Assembly: GCF_963583255.1 (NCBI RefSeq)
Contig: NC_084803.1
Coordinates: 20,788,428 to 20,852,427 of the forward strand
Direction: 5' to 3'
Source: Pyrus communis
Taxonomy: Eukaryota; Streptophyta; Magnoliopsida; Rosales; Rosaceae
Length of the DNA stretch: 64,000 nucleotides
Below the pieces are notes generated by a model. It made no database searches. It was not told where the DNA came from and saw only the letters and a list, made by a program, of their open reading frames with translations. The translations under genes were made by a program, and so were the position numbers. Of this stretch, positions 12,210 through 24,135 are shown in pieces (positions within the stretch are counted from its first letter, which is position 1; every line of letters begins with the position of its first letter).

Positions 12210-14797
12210 GGCCATCTCCAACCGAGGGCTAGCCGAGGGCTCGTTTTAGCCCTCTGGCCCTCTAAGATTCTCCAAGATATTAATATTTTAATGAATAGTA
12301 CATGGCCATATTTGCCTCCGTCTCCAACCGAGGTCCAGAGGGCCAAATGGCTCGTTTTAGCCTTACCATAAAAAACCGTCTTCAACCGAGGGCCAAAGGG
12401 TCATAGGGCCAAACATAATTTATTATTTAAAAACTACAACTTAAATTCAAATCCAACGGTTAAGTGACGTCAGCATGATGTTAGCTAGCCGTTGGTAGTT
12501 GACATCATGCTGACGTCAGCTAGCCGTTGGATTTGAATTTTTCTAAATAGGGTGGATATTGGGCTATAATTCACACAACTTTGAATTCAATCTCTTTCAA
12601 TTCAATCTTTTTCAATTCAATCTTTTTCAATTCAAGTTTGCAATGAATTCCAACTTTGGATCTTCTTCGGATTCCAACTGGGGGTCTTCATCCAATTCCA
12701 AATTGGAAGAAAAATGGGCGCAAATGAGACGTGAAGATGAGGAGTCTAATGAAGAAGTTCAAGTAAAGCGAAACAAACAAAACATAGCAGCAGCCATGGC
12801 TGCGACCATGGTGTGTCAGCTAACTGAGGAACAACCTCAATAGGGTGGCTCTATTGTTGGTCGCTCTTACAAACCACGAAACAGAGTGATGTCACATGCC
12901 AATCTGATGAACAACTACTTCAACCTTAACTCGGTGTACATAGAAGAGGATTTCAGACGTCGTTTCCGGATGAGGCGTCATGTGTTCGAGCGTTTACTTC
13001 GTGATGTCTAGCAAGTCAATCCATACTTTCGACAGAAGTGGGACAGAGCAGGCCGCCCTGGTTTCTCACCTCATCAAAAGGTTACTGTTGCACTCCGAAT
13101 GATGGCCTATGGCTCCCCAGCTGATTTGATGGATGAAACCCATGGTATGTCTGAGTCTACATGCCTTGATACTCTTCAACAATTCTGTGACACAATTGTT
13201 CAGGTTTACAAAGACGAGTACCTTCGCAAGTCAAATCAAGAAGATCTGAATCGGCTCATTCGCAAAGCTAAAGATCGTGGGTTTTCGAGCATGATAGGGT
13301 CATTAGACTGCATGCATTGGGATTGGAAGAATTGTCCCACCAGATGGCAATGAGGCTTTAGTGGAAGGTCGAGATAGCCAACTATTGTGTTAGAGGCGGT
13401 TGCCTCATATGACACATGGATTTGACATGCTTTCTTTGGAGTCCCTGGATCCCAAAATGACATTACAGTTCTTGGGCGTTCACCCCTCTTCAATAACTTG
13501 ACGGAAGGTAAAGCACCTCAACTTCACTACTACATCAATAACTGTCAATACAATATGGGGTATTACTTGGCAGATGACATCTACCCAAAGTGGGCGACAC
13601 TTGTCCAAGCAATTCCAAACCCTAGGAATGACGCAGAAAAGTTGTTTACCTTACACCAAGAGGCATACCGGAAAGATGTTGAGAGAGCTTTCGGTATTCT
13701 ATAAGTACGGTGGAAGATTATTAGCGAACTGGCAAGAGGGTGGAGTCGAGAAAATTTGGACTCCATCATGATGTCTTGCATTATATTACACAATATGATA
13801 GTGGAGGATGAGCGAGATAGGTATATTGATGAAGAGTCCGATGAGGACCAAGAAGATCCAAATAGGTCAAAAAGGGCTCGTGCAAAAATATATGATGGGC
13901 CTAATTTGCTTTTCAATCCAAGAACCGGTAGTATCTCTATAAATGAGTACATGAGGCGCTATAGAATGATACGTTCTCGTGCCACAAACAAGTACCTACA
14001 ACATGATCTTGTTGCACATCTTTGGGCCAAAAAAAGCATGGAGTAGGCGTTTAAGTTTTATGTTGTTAAATGTTTTTCAAAATGTTGTTTAAGTTTCATG
14101 TTGTTAAATGTTTTTTTTATGTTGTATAATTTGTATGTTGGTTAATGTTATTTAATATTATTTCATATTGTTTAATGTTGTTTCATGTTACTTAATTTAA
14201 TTTGATGTTGTATAATGGCTTAGGAAGTTATAGGAAAAAAATATAATTTAAAAAAAATATGAAACAAATTTTGTGAAATAGAAGTTATAGGATAAAAATA
14301 GAATTTAAAATAAAATAAAGCAATTTTGTGAAATAGAAGTTATAGGAAAAAATGGAATTTAAAAAAAAAATGAAACAAATTTTGTAAAATAAAAGTTATA
14401 GGAAAAAAATAGAATTTTAAAAAAATATTAAAAATAGAAATTATAGGAAAAATTTTGTAAATAAAAAAAAATAATAAAACTATAAAAAAAAAAAATTTCA
14501 AATGCAACGGCTAGTTGACGTCAGCTAGCCGTTGCATTTGAATTTTTTTTCTTAAGCATTCTTGTCGATTATTTATATTAAATAATATAAACGTATTCCT
14601 GTCGGTTATAACCGACAGGAAAACTGAATTTTCTGGCCACCCCCGGGCAGGTAGCTAGCCCTCCAGCCCTCTAGCCCTCTTCGATTTCGTGGGGCCCTCT
14701 CAGATTCCACAGCCCTCTGGCCTAGCCCTCGGTTGGAGACGATTTTCGAGATATTTTCGACCATCTGGCCCTCTGGACCCTTCGGTTGGAGATGACC
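12210..14797 (+). mobile_element. PIF/Harbinger DNA transposon, nearly complete, inactive
   Basis: The ends are inverted repeats GGCCATCTCCAACCGAGGG and, read inward from the right, GGTCATCTCCAACCGAAGG, differing at two positions. TTA flanks both ends (12207-12209 and 14798-14800), the 3-bp duplication of this superfamily. Subterminal GCCCTCTGG repeats sit near both ends. Short palindromes around TGACGTCAGCTAGCCGTTG occur at about 12465-12540 and 14505-14540. The interior encodes one DDE transposase frame. The Myb-like second protein used by many Harbinger elements is not visible. Confidence 0.9.
12643..14046 (+). pseudogene. Harbinger-type DDE transposase (HARBI1-like nuclease), multiple stops
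   Basis: One frame runs from ATG 12643 to the stop at 14046 with no frameshift but about six premature stops. These are TAG after EEQPQ, TAG after LLRDV, TGA after TRWQ, then TAG, TGA, and TAA after FGIL. The three DDE residues remain: D in GSLDCMHW, D in SQNDITVLGRSPLF and E in DVERAFGIL. The N-terminus is Ser/Asn-rich and the C-terminus acidic, then basic. Length (about 467 codons) suits the family. The enzyme would cut and paste the element; this copy cannot make it. Several stops fit C-to-T change at former CAG, CAA or TGG codons. Confidence 0.9.
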
Positions 14798-14800
14798 TTA

Positions 14801-15151
14801 GTTCGTGTTCTTCGATGCCTTATGGTCAGTCCTATTTTTAAAAAACCTTTTACATCTAATATAGACCTTAACACTGCTAATTATCAATCAACTACAAAAC
14901 ACATGGACACATGTCAAACAACTTGACAATTACCGTTATAAGTATTAAATACCGTTGAAAATTAAAAAAGAAATTTGTCATAATTTTCTTTTTTTTTCTT
15001 CTAACTATTAAATACTGTTATAAGTACATTTAACATGTATTTTTATATTAATGGCAATATTATTTATGAATATATACGATGTCTCCCAATTATTTGACGG
15101 TCAATCTATTACAAGAATCGTGCATGGTTGTAGGTTAATTAATATTCTTGT

Positions 15152-15188
<37 letters not shown>

Positions 15189-15324
15189 AGTACACATCAG
15201 TATGCTAATAAGCTAATATGATAAATATTTGGATTTTTATTTAGAAACATATGTTCATCGATCCAAGCCATTTAATCGATTTCTAATTTTGGGGTCAAAT
15301 ATTTATTGAAAACTCGAGGCCAAT

Positions 15325-15366
<42 letters not shown>

Positions 15367-15574
15367 TATGCATCATATGATAGTAACATGTTTCTCAATG
15401 CTCAAGGTAATCATTATCTTGAATTGGTCAAGGCTCCAAAAGACTCCAAAACAAAACTGTCAAACACTCTAATGCTTTAGCACATTCAATCATATATATT
15501 AAACATTAACCCGTTCTATCAATTATATTTTTCTCTCAAGTGAGGCATATATATATATATATATATATATATAG
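14801..15574. repeat. AT-rich intergenic stretch with (TA)n microsatellites
   Basis: TA/AT runs occur at about 15156-15185, 15330-15364 and 15548-15573 in otherwise AT-rich sequence. No gene is seen. Confidence 0.7.
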
Positions 15575-15779
15575 ATTGCTTAAGGGGAGGGATCCCTATT
15601 TTTTCAAAAAAAATGAAGACACGCTCCACACCGTTAGATTGGTTTTAATGAAATTGTGTGGTTGGGATTAAAACACAGGCCACACGATCTCAACCACACA
15701 ATTTCATTAAAGTTAAATCCAACGGTGAGGTGCGTGTCCCATTTTTTTTGAAAAATGAGGATCCCTCCCCTTAACCAAT
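15575..15779. mobile_element. Fold-back MITE between two microsatellites
   Basis: The left arm ATTGCTTAAGGGGAGGGATC and the right arm (complement ATTGGTTAAGGGGAGGGATC) pair over nearly 100 bp each, including ACACAATTTCATTAAA in the centre. An AT run abuts the left end and a GT run (15781-15801) the right, which hides any target duplication. Confidence 0.8.
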
Positions 15780-15879
15780 TTGTGTGTGTGTGTGTGTGTG
15801 TGGCCCTTTATAACCAAATATATCTCGAGATACTAAACCTAGTTAGAAATTTTTTTTTTTTTTAAAGTTTTACGTATGT

Positions 15880-17190
15880 TAAAATAAACAGTTAAATGGG
15901 TACCTATTTATAACCACCGGTAATACCCATAACTGTCCATTTAAATTTCACAGGTAAACGGTTATACCCATAACCGCTTATTTATCTAAACGTGTTTGGG
16001 CCCAAAATAATATTATTCGGCCGAGCGTAGGTTTATGTTCGGCCCAAAGTTTTTTAAATGTACTATGGGCTGTCTGGTGGTCCTAAGCCGCTCAGTTGGG
16101 GCGGTCGAGTCTTATTGTAAGAATGAGTGATTTGGATAAGAGCTGATGGGTCGAAGTCGTAGTGCGATAAGGGGTCCTAATGCAATGAGGATTCTTGGCC
16201 GGAAATGAATACGACCTAAAAATGAGGTGAGTTCAAAGTCCTAATAGAAGTAGGATTGGTCGAGATAAGGTTGGATCAGAATAAGAAGTCCTAATCCGAA
16301 TACGGTTTTAACTCGATTGTAAGGAGGGTTTGTTGCTATAAATAGAGAGCATAGTGCATCATTCAAGCTCCCTCCAATTCAACACATAACTGCCCTACGC
16401 AAACCTCTCAAACATCTTGAGATTTTTTATTTTCTTTTTCCGCCAACACATCTTCAGTCTGGATAAACAGCACTGTGAAGGCAATTGGTGAACACCTTCA
16501 GTTTGGATAAACAGCATTGCGTCGAGGCCGACTGGTTACTTATCGAAGTCTCGATCGAGAAGGGTTTTTGAATCTTTATCAGCGGAGGTCATCTTATTAG
16601 CCTTCTCAGCGAAATAATGTGTTACAAGTTACTACATTCGACACATTTGAACGCCGAGTGATCTTATGATTGGATACTCACAAGTGAGTTTCAGAGTTTG
16701 GCATTCTGACGCCCAAACCACATTTACCATCAAGACATACATCTTTTTTTGAGTACCTGTGTCCGTATAATTTGGAGCCGGTTCGACGTGCTTATACTCT
16801 TACGAATATAATTACCTTGACCGAACCCGACGCCGACGATTTGTGAACTTCGCAGAACTAACAACTTTGTCTTCAGACTCGAGAACCCAAAGGCCGAGAC
16901 GTGTTCCTTCCTCTGTCGCAGTTGCAAGATTAAGAAGTCAGTAGCGCGCTCAATGCAACGTCAACAAATTTTACTCCTCGGCCGATCTCGGCAGACAAGT
17001 TGGCACGCCTCGCATCAACCGAAGGACATAGTTAGCTCATTAGGTACTCGGCCTGTGCGCCATGTAGGCTTTGTAGTTTTTAGGGTTAACAAAATGGTTA
17101 TCCATAACTGTAACCGTCAAATTTAAATGAACGGATAACCGTGGTTAGCCATAACCAATGAATATTTGCCCATCACTAGGTGGGAGACAT
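15880..17190. repeat. Degraded inverted-repeat element hosting a solo LTR
   Basis: Sequence left of the solo LTR (ATAACTGTCCATTTAAATTT) is the approximate inverse of sequence right of it (AAATTTAAATGAACGGATAA). The outer right end is GCCCATCACTAGG. This looks like an older DNA element with GGTTAACCGTT-type repeats into which the LTR element inserted. Its left boundary and family are unclear. Confidence 0.45.
15993..17091 (+). mobile_element. Solo LTR of the Tat-type Ty3 family found complete at 48170-61524
   Basis: It begins TGTTTGGGCCCAAAATAATA and ends TTTTAGGGTTAACA, like the LTRs of the complete element. Flanks are AAACG (15988-15992) and AAATG (17092-17096), a 5-bp target duplication with one transition. 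It is 1099 bp long, versus 947 and 996 bp for the other two LTRs. The extra length is mostly one block at about 16660-16845 that both other LTRs lack. The CTTCAGTTTGGATAAACAGC sub-repeat occurs twice here. Confidence 0.9.
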
Positions 17191-17287
17191 GAAATGAGGG
17201 GCAGGAGACCCATAGATTTTTCAATGTGACCATAACATGGACACATATGTTATATATTATTATATAAATGAATAAACATTTAAAAAG

Positions 17288-17468
17288 GGAAATGGATACT
17301 CTCCAGATCCCTTCCTCCTAATCCACCAAATTCAGGAATCTAACGGCTAAAATTATTATAATTTTAAAATGAACTCCTGTTTATACTCGTTGAATCAAAT
17401 TTCAATAATTTGGATCCCCAAATTTGATTGATGGATTAGGAGTAAGAAATCCGGAAAGTATCATTTCC
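17288..17468. mobile_element. Short hAT-like MITE
   Basis: The left end GGAAATGGATACTCTCC pairs with a right end whose complement reads GGAAATGATACTTTCCGG. TCCTCCTAATCCA pairs with TGGATTAGGAG further in. Flanks TTAAAAAG and TTAAAAAA form an 8-bp duplication with one mismatch. It lies upstream of the APS kinase gene. Confidence 0.7.
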
Positions 17469-18215
17469 TTAAAAAACAAATTTCACTTTTATAATGACAT
17501 AGGACCTATCGCTGTCCGGCGCGCCTCCGCCGTTTGCATTAGTTAGTAAAATGATTGGTTCTGGACTCAATTCATTTTTGCTTCCTTCTCTGCCCATCTA
17601 TTTTGCTACGTTGTCAGCCCCTCTCTGGATCTTCCTCTCATGTATACAACATTCGTTCTGTTACTTCTCATCGGTGCCACCAGCCGCCATTTTGGAGCTC
17701 AATTTGAAGCATTTCAAGTGATTCCTAGGAGGTTGATGATTCAGTAACCATATGAACCTTGCTTCTTTCTTTCTTCTGCTCATTTATTTTTCGGTTGAGA
17801 CGTAATTCAGTTAGCATTTTGTTGGATTCTTGCTGTTTTGGTTATGAATCGGCCTTGAATTTCGTACTTTTTTTTAGCCTCAAGGGCTGTTCATACCTGC
17901 TTTATATATTAATTATCTGATAACGGATCTGGTGAATGTTGGAGGGGTTTTTTTTTTCTTTTCTTTTTGCATAAAATTTTTCACTTGTGTTAAATATAAC
18001 TGATTAATGATCTATGCTTTAAATTATGGAGGATGTTAGCAGAATTTAAAGGTTTTATTTGGCAATTTGGCATTAAAGTGAAGAAAAATTCTCAGTCCAT
18101 GAGCATGAGTAGTGTTATTGTTATAGAATGTTGTAAGGTAATATATTGGTTTCTATAAATGGATTTGGGGTTCTAATTTAGACCAACCATCTAACTAGGT
18201 AGAAATTTGTACCGG

Positions 18216-20450
18216 ATGTCAACCATGGAGAACCCGGAAAACATTGTCTGGCATAAGTGCTCGGTGGAGAAACTTGATAGGCAACAATTACTTAAGCAGA
18301 AAGGCTGTGTCATATGGATTACTGGTTTAAGTGGTTCAGGTTTGTTTCTATTCTCTTTTGCTATACGAAATGCTAATTGGCGTCGCAGAAGCAATCTTTG
18401 TTATCTGCACATGCCCACAATGTTTCAGCTCTTTTCTTATGTAGGTATTTTTATGCAAAATTTGTTTGTTGTTTTTATTTTTTTCACAGTTCTGAAGTTT
18501 GTAAGATTTGGCTGTTTTCTGTTGTGCATATTTTAATATGGGAATTTGTGGTTTGTAGTTAAACTTGCGTAGACGTAATCATGCTGATACGGCATAACCC
18601 TTCTGGCATTATGCATCTCAATAACCAGAAGGCAAGGTGATGATACCTAAATGAAAGGTGGTGCCATCATTTGACCTTACCTTTCCCTTTCAAAGAAATA
18701 TGTCCAAGGAGGATAAAGAAAAAGAAATTGACTAGTATGAGTGCATTACTTATCTCGCTGTCTCTCATACACAAACACGCACAAACACGCGCGATGAAAT
18801 GGAAAGAGATCTGTTATTAGCTAACAATCTCTGTTGTTTTCATTTAGTACCCATCTCTGCTGCTTCTTAGTTGTAATATTGCTTAGTATACCTTTGTTTT
18901 TTAACATTGGTAATATGCAGCACATAGGAGTACCATTTTAATTTTAGCTAATAGTTATAGCCACATCGGAGTGTTTACTATTAAGGAAGAACTAGGAGAG
19001 AAGAAATTTAACACATGAACTTTCTCCCCAGTTGGAAGAACTTTAAGATACAGACATTTTGAGATTGCTTGGTACAACTTTATTTACTGCTGTAATTCAT
19101 TCTGTTCAATTTGTGACTGCTTAGTTTACGCAATCTCATAACCAACATTATCATATCTTGGTCTTTGAATTTAGGAAAAAGCACTGTGGCATGTGCTTTG
19201 AGTCAAGGCTTGCACATGAGAGGAAGGCTCACCTACATACTTGATGGTGACAACGTTCGTCATGGTCTAAATCGTGATCTTAGTTTCGAAGCAGAAGATC
19301 GTGCAGAAAACATACGAAGAATTGGTGCGTATTTTTGTAGTTAAATTATTGGCCCCTTCATTTTCTTATATCCTTTTACTGATTTAATTCTGAAAAAACA
19401 AAAAAAAGCCGAGGTAGCTAAGCTCTTTGCGGATGCTGGCATCATTTGTATTGCTAGCTTAATATCTCCCTACAGAAAGGACCGAGATGCCTGCCGTGCG
19501 CTGTTTCCTGAAGGAGATTTTATTGAGGTATGTGGTGTCTTTAACACGAGGAATGAATTCAATCCAAAAATATAACTGATTGAATTTGGTTTGCTATTAC
19601 CACCAAATGAAACAACAGACAAGAGGCTCTATCTTGCCAGTGATGACAGCTGACAAGACTCACAATTCTCAGGTGTACATGGATGTGCCGCTGCATGTGT
19701 GTGAGAATAGGGACCCAAAGGGACTCTACAAGCTTGCACGAGCTGGAAAAATCAAAGGTATTTTCTAGGAGTTTGTATTTAAAGCCAATCCAGTGCCAAA
19801 TTATCATTTGGCATTATTTATTCCACCACCCCAGCGAAATCAGTCTTACCAATAGTAAGCGGTGAATAATTTCTTTAGCATTCTGCAGGCTTTACAGGGG
19901 TTGATGATCCATATGAGCCGCCATTAAAGTGTGAGGTACATAAAATCATGCTTCTGTGCAGGGTAGCATTCCTTTGCATTTTTCTGAATGAAGTAATTAC
20001 TCATCAGACAAAAGAATAAAATGGATTAAAAAGAAAGATTATGCTAGTGTGATTGACTTTGGTGGTGTCGAGATATGCGTATGCAGTTCTAAAGATATGC
20101 GTATGCAGTTCCAAAGATCTGCTGTGCAGTCTGAAACGAAATTATATCATGCAAGGAATGTGACTGGCACCATCTCACTGAACTTTTATTAGAATTTATA
20201 CTGGACCATGAAACAATGAAATCAAGCTTGTAATTTTCCCTATGTCATTCATGTCCTGTATTTCCTTGTTTTAAGTTTACTGTTTTCTTATTATTCTTTC
20301 ATCCTTCGGATGTTAATCTCTAACACTGGAGTCCAACTTATTGATTTGCAGATAGTATTGCAGCAGAAGGGTACCGATTCTGTCACCCCAGGCGAGATGG
20401 CTGAAACCATGATATCATATTTGGAGGAGAAAGGGTATCTGCAGGCGTGA
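18216..20450 (+). CDS. APK3: Adenylyl-sulfate kinase (APS kinase), cytosolic-type
   Basis: It phosphorylates adenosine 5'-phosphosulfate to PAPS, the sulfate donor for sulfotransferases. Coding exons are 18216-18339, 19175-19324, 19409-19527, 19673-19757, 19889-19935 and 20352-20450, giving 207 aa. All introns are GT-AG. The P-loop GLSGSGKS is at residues 37-44 across the first splice. Further family motifs are [59 protein letters not shown] and DDPYEPP. Starting at [12 protein letters not shown] gives a short N-terminus with no obvious plastid transit peptide. This matches Arabidopsis APK3 in length and start, hence the symbol, although an upstream non-coding exon cannot be excluded. Exon 3 as spliced gives IAEVAKLF where relatives have GEVAKLF. 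The 3' UTR probably runs to about 20840. Confidence 0.93.
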
Positions 20451-20968
20451 TAGAAGAAAAGGTCTTTCGAGTTTGTTGGTTGGTACCAGTTGCGGCCTTT
20501 CCTGCAACATAACATCCTACAAAGAACATAGTTTTACCAGTGAAGAAGTAAAACGAGAAGTTATTTTCTCGTTCCCTGCAGTTAGGAAATTGTTCGTTTC
20601 CTGCATAATCCAGTTCCTTCCATGGGGTAAATTAATCAATCGATTAATCGATTTATTTTGTTTGAAAGCTGCCTTGCGCAATGTGGCTTTCGAACAGTCA
20701 ACTAGTAATAAAGTAGTGGAAGGGAACTTAGGGGATGAATTTCATGTTTACAGTGTCATTGTGTAATGAAATTGGACGTCTGTAAAATATATGTTTCAGC
20801 TGAATATGTAGTTGGTTTGAAGATTTGTTAGACAACTATTGCCGGTGTGATCTTTCCACTTCCAAAGAAAGAACGCCGAACTGGTACCCGAGAAGAGGAA
20901 GAGAGTCAGAGAACATTGAACTCGAGGGATACAACTAGAGACTAGGGGGGATAGAGAAGGGAGGTGCA

Positions 20969-21082
20969 ATGGCTACCAAGGAGTCTCCCCAATCAAATCG
21001 GCTGCCTACGATCCAATCTCGGCGATTAACATCCATCCAGAGACAGAAAATGCTTCCTTCTCAAGCTCAATCGACAGACTGA
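20969..21082 (+). other. Possible short reading frame between two genes
   Basis: ATG at 20969 opens 37 codons (MATKESPQSNRLPT...) before TGA at 21080-21082. It lies in the 20840-21363 gap between convergent genes and begins after a purine-rich stretch that resembles a 5' leader. I recognise no family. It may be a truncated gene or chance. Confidence 0.2.
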
Positions 21083-21363
21083 TCTGCCCGCTCAACTGCC
21101 CTGCACTATTAACTTGATGCATGATCTCGGCTATGTGGTTAAATTAATGAAACATAACAATTTACTGGTAAGTAAAACTGATTGCGGTAAGTAAGACAAA
21201 CAGATAAAAGGGGTAAAAAGGAAATCCCGCTATGAGCTCAAACTCGTCAAATCGATCTAAAGAATTATCAGGTAACAAACGTCATGTCTATTTGCCGGTG
21301 CTACATTTGTTTGTCTAGGACGTGTATGTGACAAATCAAAGTGAGTGCAACGATTAAGGCATT

Positions 21364-22839
21364 TCAACGATTGGATTTCAACTTCATTTCTTTGGCAATA
21401 CAAGGTAGCCATTTCTCGCCCCTAATTTTCTTCAGTTGTGCAACTCTTTCCTCTTCTCTCTTTGCTGCTGCTTTCGCTGCTGCATCTTTCGCTTCTCGCC
21501 TAGACAATGATGTCTGGCAATTATCTCTTGCGGCAGCCAATATATCTTTCCCATCAACAGCAACAGATTCGAGTTGTCGTTTAAACTGCCAACAAGACAA
21601 TACAATAAACGGATAAGTAGCTATTGTGTAAACAATATATCTCCTAATGCAATTGAGAATCCAGGATAAAAAATCAAGACCTTCTTCGATTTCTCATTAA
21701 TTACTTTTCCAGGTAGAATTCTTGGTCTCTTTCTCAGCGGCTGTGGATCTGGCAGCATGCACATAACTTTCAGTTCAAGCTCACAGTTTAGCAATAGGCA
21801 TGAAATACATCAGTGGGTTGGCACCAGAGAACGGCCAACTCGCCAATGCAAAAATTATGAAGGGCATGTCAAAATTCACTAGTCATCTCATGGTGGAAGA
21901 ACTCGACAGAAAATTAGTAGTAACTACCACTACGCCAATTGCATTGAAGTCACAGCCTACATGTGCCTGAACCCTAAACCATAAGGCCTCATTTGGTGTC
22001 TACGATTGTCTTAGATTGGATAACTCGCTAGAATCAATGAACGTTGAATGAAAAATGGATGCCCCACTTGCATATTTTGTCCAAGCAAAGGTAGAAGATC
22101 GCGAGGGATTAGTTTCCCTTCGTGACTAATCCATCTTCTACCCTCAACTGCGAGTTGGTATCCAATTCTTCATCAGCACCGAATCTCAGAAGTTATCCAA
22201 TTCAAACCAATCTTACACACCAAACCGGGCCTAAATCCGTTGTTTACAAACAAAAAGTTTGATGGGAATCACTCACCTACATGATCGAACACAATCCCAG
22301 GGGGAGCATTTTTGAACAAGCGAATACAACCTTCCTCTTCAGTATCCCCCATAGGCTCATCATCTGGTAAGTGAATCAGGGGATCGCTAACAATCTCCAA
22401 ATTCTTTCCTATTATTTCATCCAAAATCTTTTGTGCCTGCCAACAAAGCTTCTTACCTTCAGTTTCTATACAATTAAATACTCATCTTTTATCCCACAAA
22501 ATGCTTATTTCACAATCAAATTAGTAAATAAAAATAAAAATAAACCATTAAAATTACACCATTTTTAAAGGATACAGATTGAAAAAAGTGAAAATAAAAT
22601 ATGGGGATTGATTGATTGAGCTGGGTGACCTTGATTTGGTAGTGCTTGGGAAGCTGCTGCTGCTGGGTTTTACTCTGCTTGTTATCTCCACCGCCGCCGC
22701 CATTATTTTCGGTAGCAGAAACGCCGTTGACGAGGGAAGACATAAAAGAGGACGCCCCCGCAGCGGCTGAGCTGATGGCTGCTTTCCACTCCAAGTCTCC
22801 ATCTTCCTCGCTACTGCTGCTGCTGTTGCACTCCCCCAT
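21364..22839 (-). CDS. Conserved plant protein of unknown function (219 aa)
   Basis: Coding exons on the minus strand are 22839-22630, 22436-22277, 21748-21681 and 21585-21364, all with GT-AG introns, totalling 660 bp. The N-terminus is Ser/Glu-rich (MGECNSSSSSEEDGDLEW), then Ala-rich, with GGGGG and QQQQ runs. The middle has QKILDEIIGKNLEIVSDP and an acidic loop before IRLFKNAPPGIVFDHVDP. The C-terminal half is basic and probably helical (RPRILPGKVINEKSKKFKRQ, then an Ala/Lys/Glu-rich stretch) and ends GEKWLPCIAKEMKLKSNR. I recall similar plant proteins but no established function. No signal peptide or membrane segment is visible. A start at 22908 (MGLKLIRS) is possible, but MGECN fits better. 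A 247-bp MITE sits in intron 2. Confidence 0.8.
21985..22231. mobile_element. Tourist-like MITE in an intron of the unknown-function gene
   Basis: The ends GGCCTCATTTGGTGTCTACG and, read inward from the right, GGCCCGGTTTGGTGTGTAAG pair for about 40 bp and finish at ATTGGATAAC on both sides. TAA flanks both ends (21982-21984 and 22232-22234), consistent with a PIF/Harbinger-type MITE. Confidence 0.8.
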
Positions 22840-23964
22840 TTCTCTGTTGAAACCAGTTTCGGGTTTTAGAGTACAGTCGAGTCTCGACCTTATAAGCTTT
22901 AGGCCCATTTTTTGTTACTGGACTGAACCCATTTGTGGGCTTAGACTACCATAGGGTCATTTTGTATTTGTATGGATGAATTGATTATTATATTTTTTTT
23001 TTAACAAATTATATTATATACTCCAAAGAGGAGGAGAGTGGGCTAATTAACCTCACAACTTAAAAGAGTTATTGTCCTTCTAGCGTACCGTACTAATTTC
23101 ATGTTAATCGATATTTATACCGAACAGAAGATATTTAGTTTGATATTGTATTCAAAATTACTATTACCATACTATACCGAAAATATATATAGAGCCTTTA
23201 AACAAAAGGATTTCCATTCTGAGAAAAAATTAAAGATTAGTTGTGGGGTTCACACCACATCAAATTTTGATGATTAACTCATCTATTTTTCAAGTAGTAC
23301 CTTATAGATCATTTTTATAAAATATTAGCCAACTCGAAAATTTGAGGCATCTAATTGAGTTCAAATAATTAGCAAACAATATGTTTAAATCAAAATTGAA
23401 ATTTCATCTTGACAATTAAATGGTCACATGGTTTCAGATTAATACATCGATATTTTTACACTAACGAGAATGAAAATTCGGCTAAACCACACTATGTGGA
23501 ACCTAATTTCGTATCAAATTCATCATCCATGAGATTCAAACCTAAGATCTCTAATTTACAAGTGAAAATGAATACTACCAAATCGTAGTACCGAGGGACG
23601 AAAATTGAAGGTTGAGGGGGGCAAAAATGGGAGTATGCCTCAAAGTTTAGTGGGCAAAAATCCTAAAATTCAACCCTATCCTTGAGACCAAAACGACATA
23701 GTCTTACGCATTACACGAGATTTGGAACAAAAAAATATACAGCACGAGACATCCGGCGCCGAAATGATTTTCTTCTCCGTCTGAAAACGGGCGTAGACTG
23801 CGTTCCACCGCCTCAGTTGCAGGAATCAAAACGAAACCCTAGCTTACTGCAGATTCCGATCGATTGCAATTATCCAGAGAAAACCCAATTGCAATTGGGG
23901 AAGAAGAGCAGCCAAACCCTAAGTAAACAATCAGTAAAGTCAGTGTCCGTACAGGTAACAAACA
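22840..23964. other. Intergenic region between two divergent genes
   Basis: This 1.1-kb stretch separates the start of the unknown-function gene (minus strand) from the CYP65 start (plus strand), so it should hold both promoters. The last 250 bp contain AACCCTAG-type motifs and a likely CYP65 5' UTR. No further gene is seen. Confidence 0.5.
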
Positions 23965-24100
23965 ATGGGAAAGAAGCAGCACAGCAAAGATCGAATGTTC
24001 ATCACCAAAACGGAGTGGGCCACCGAATGGGGCGGCGCCAAAGCCCAGCCCACCTCCACTCCTTTCAAACGCCTCCCCTTCTATTGTTGCGCGTACCGTC

Positions 24101-24135
<35 letters not shown>

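Noticed and set aside
12038..12385. 115-codon minus-strand frame
   Set aside because: It spans the left boundary of the Harbinger element and its terminal repeats, with no coding character.
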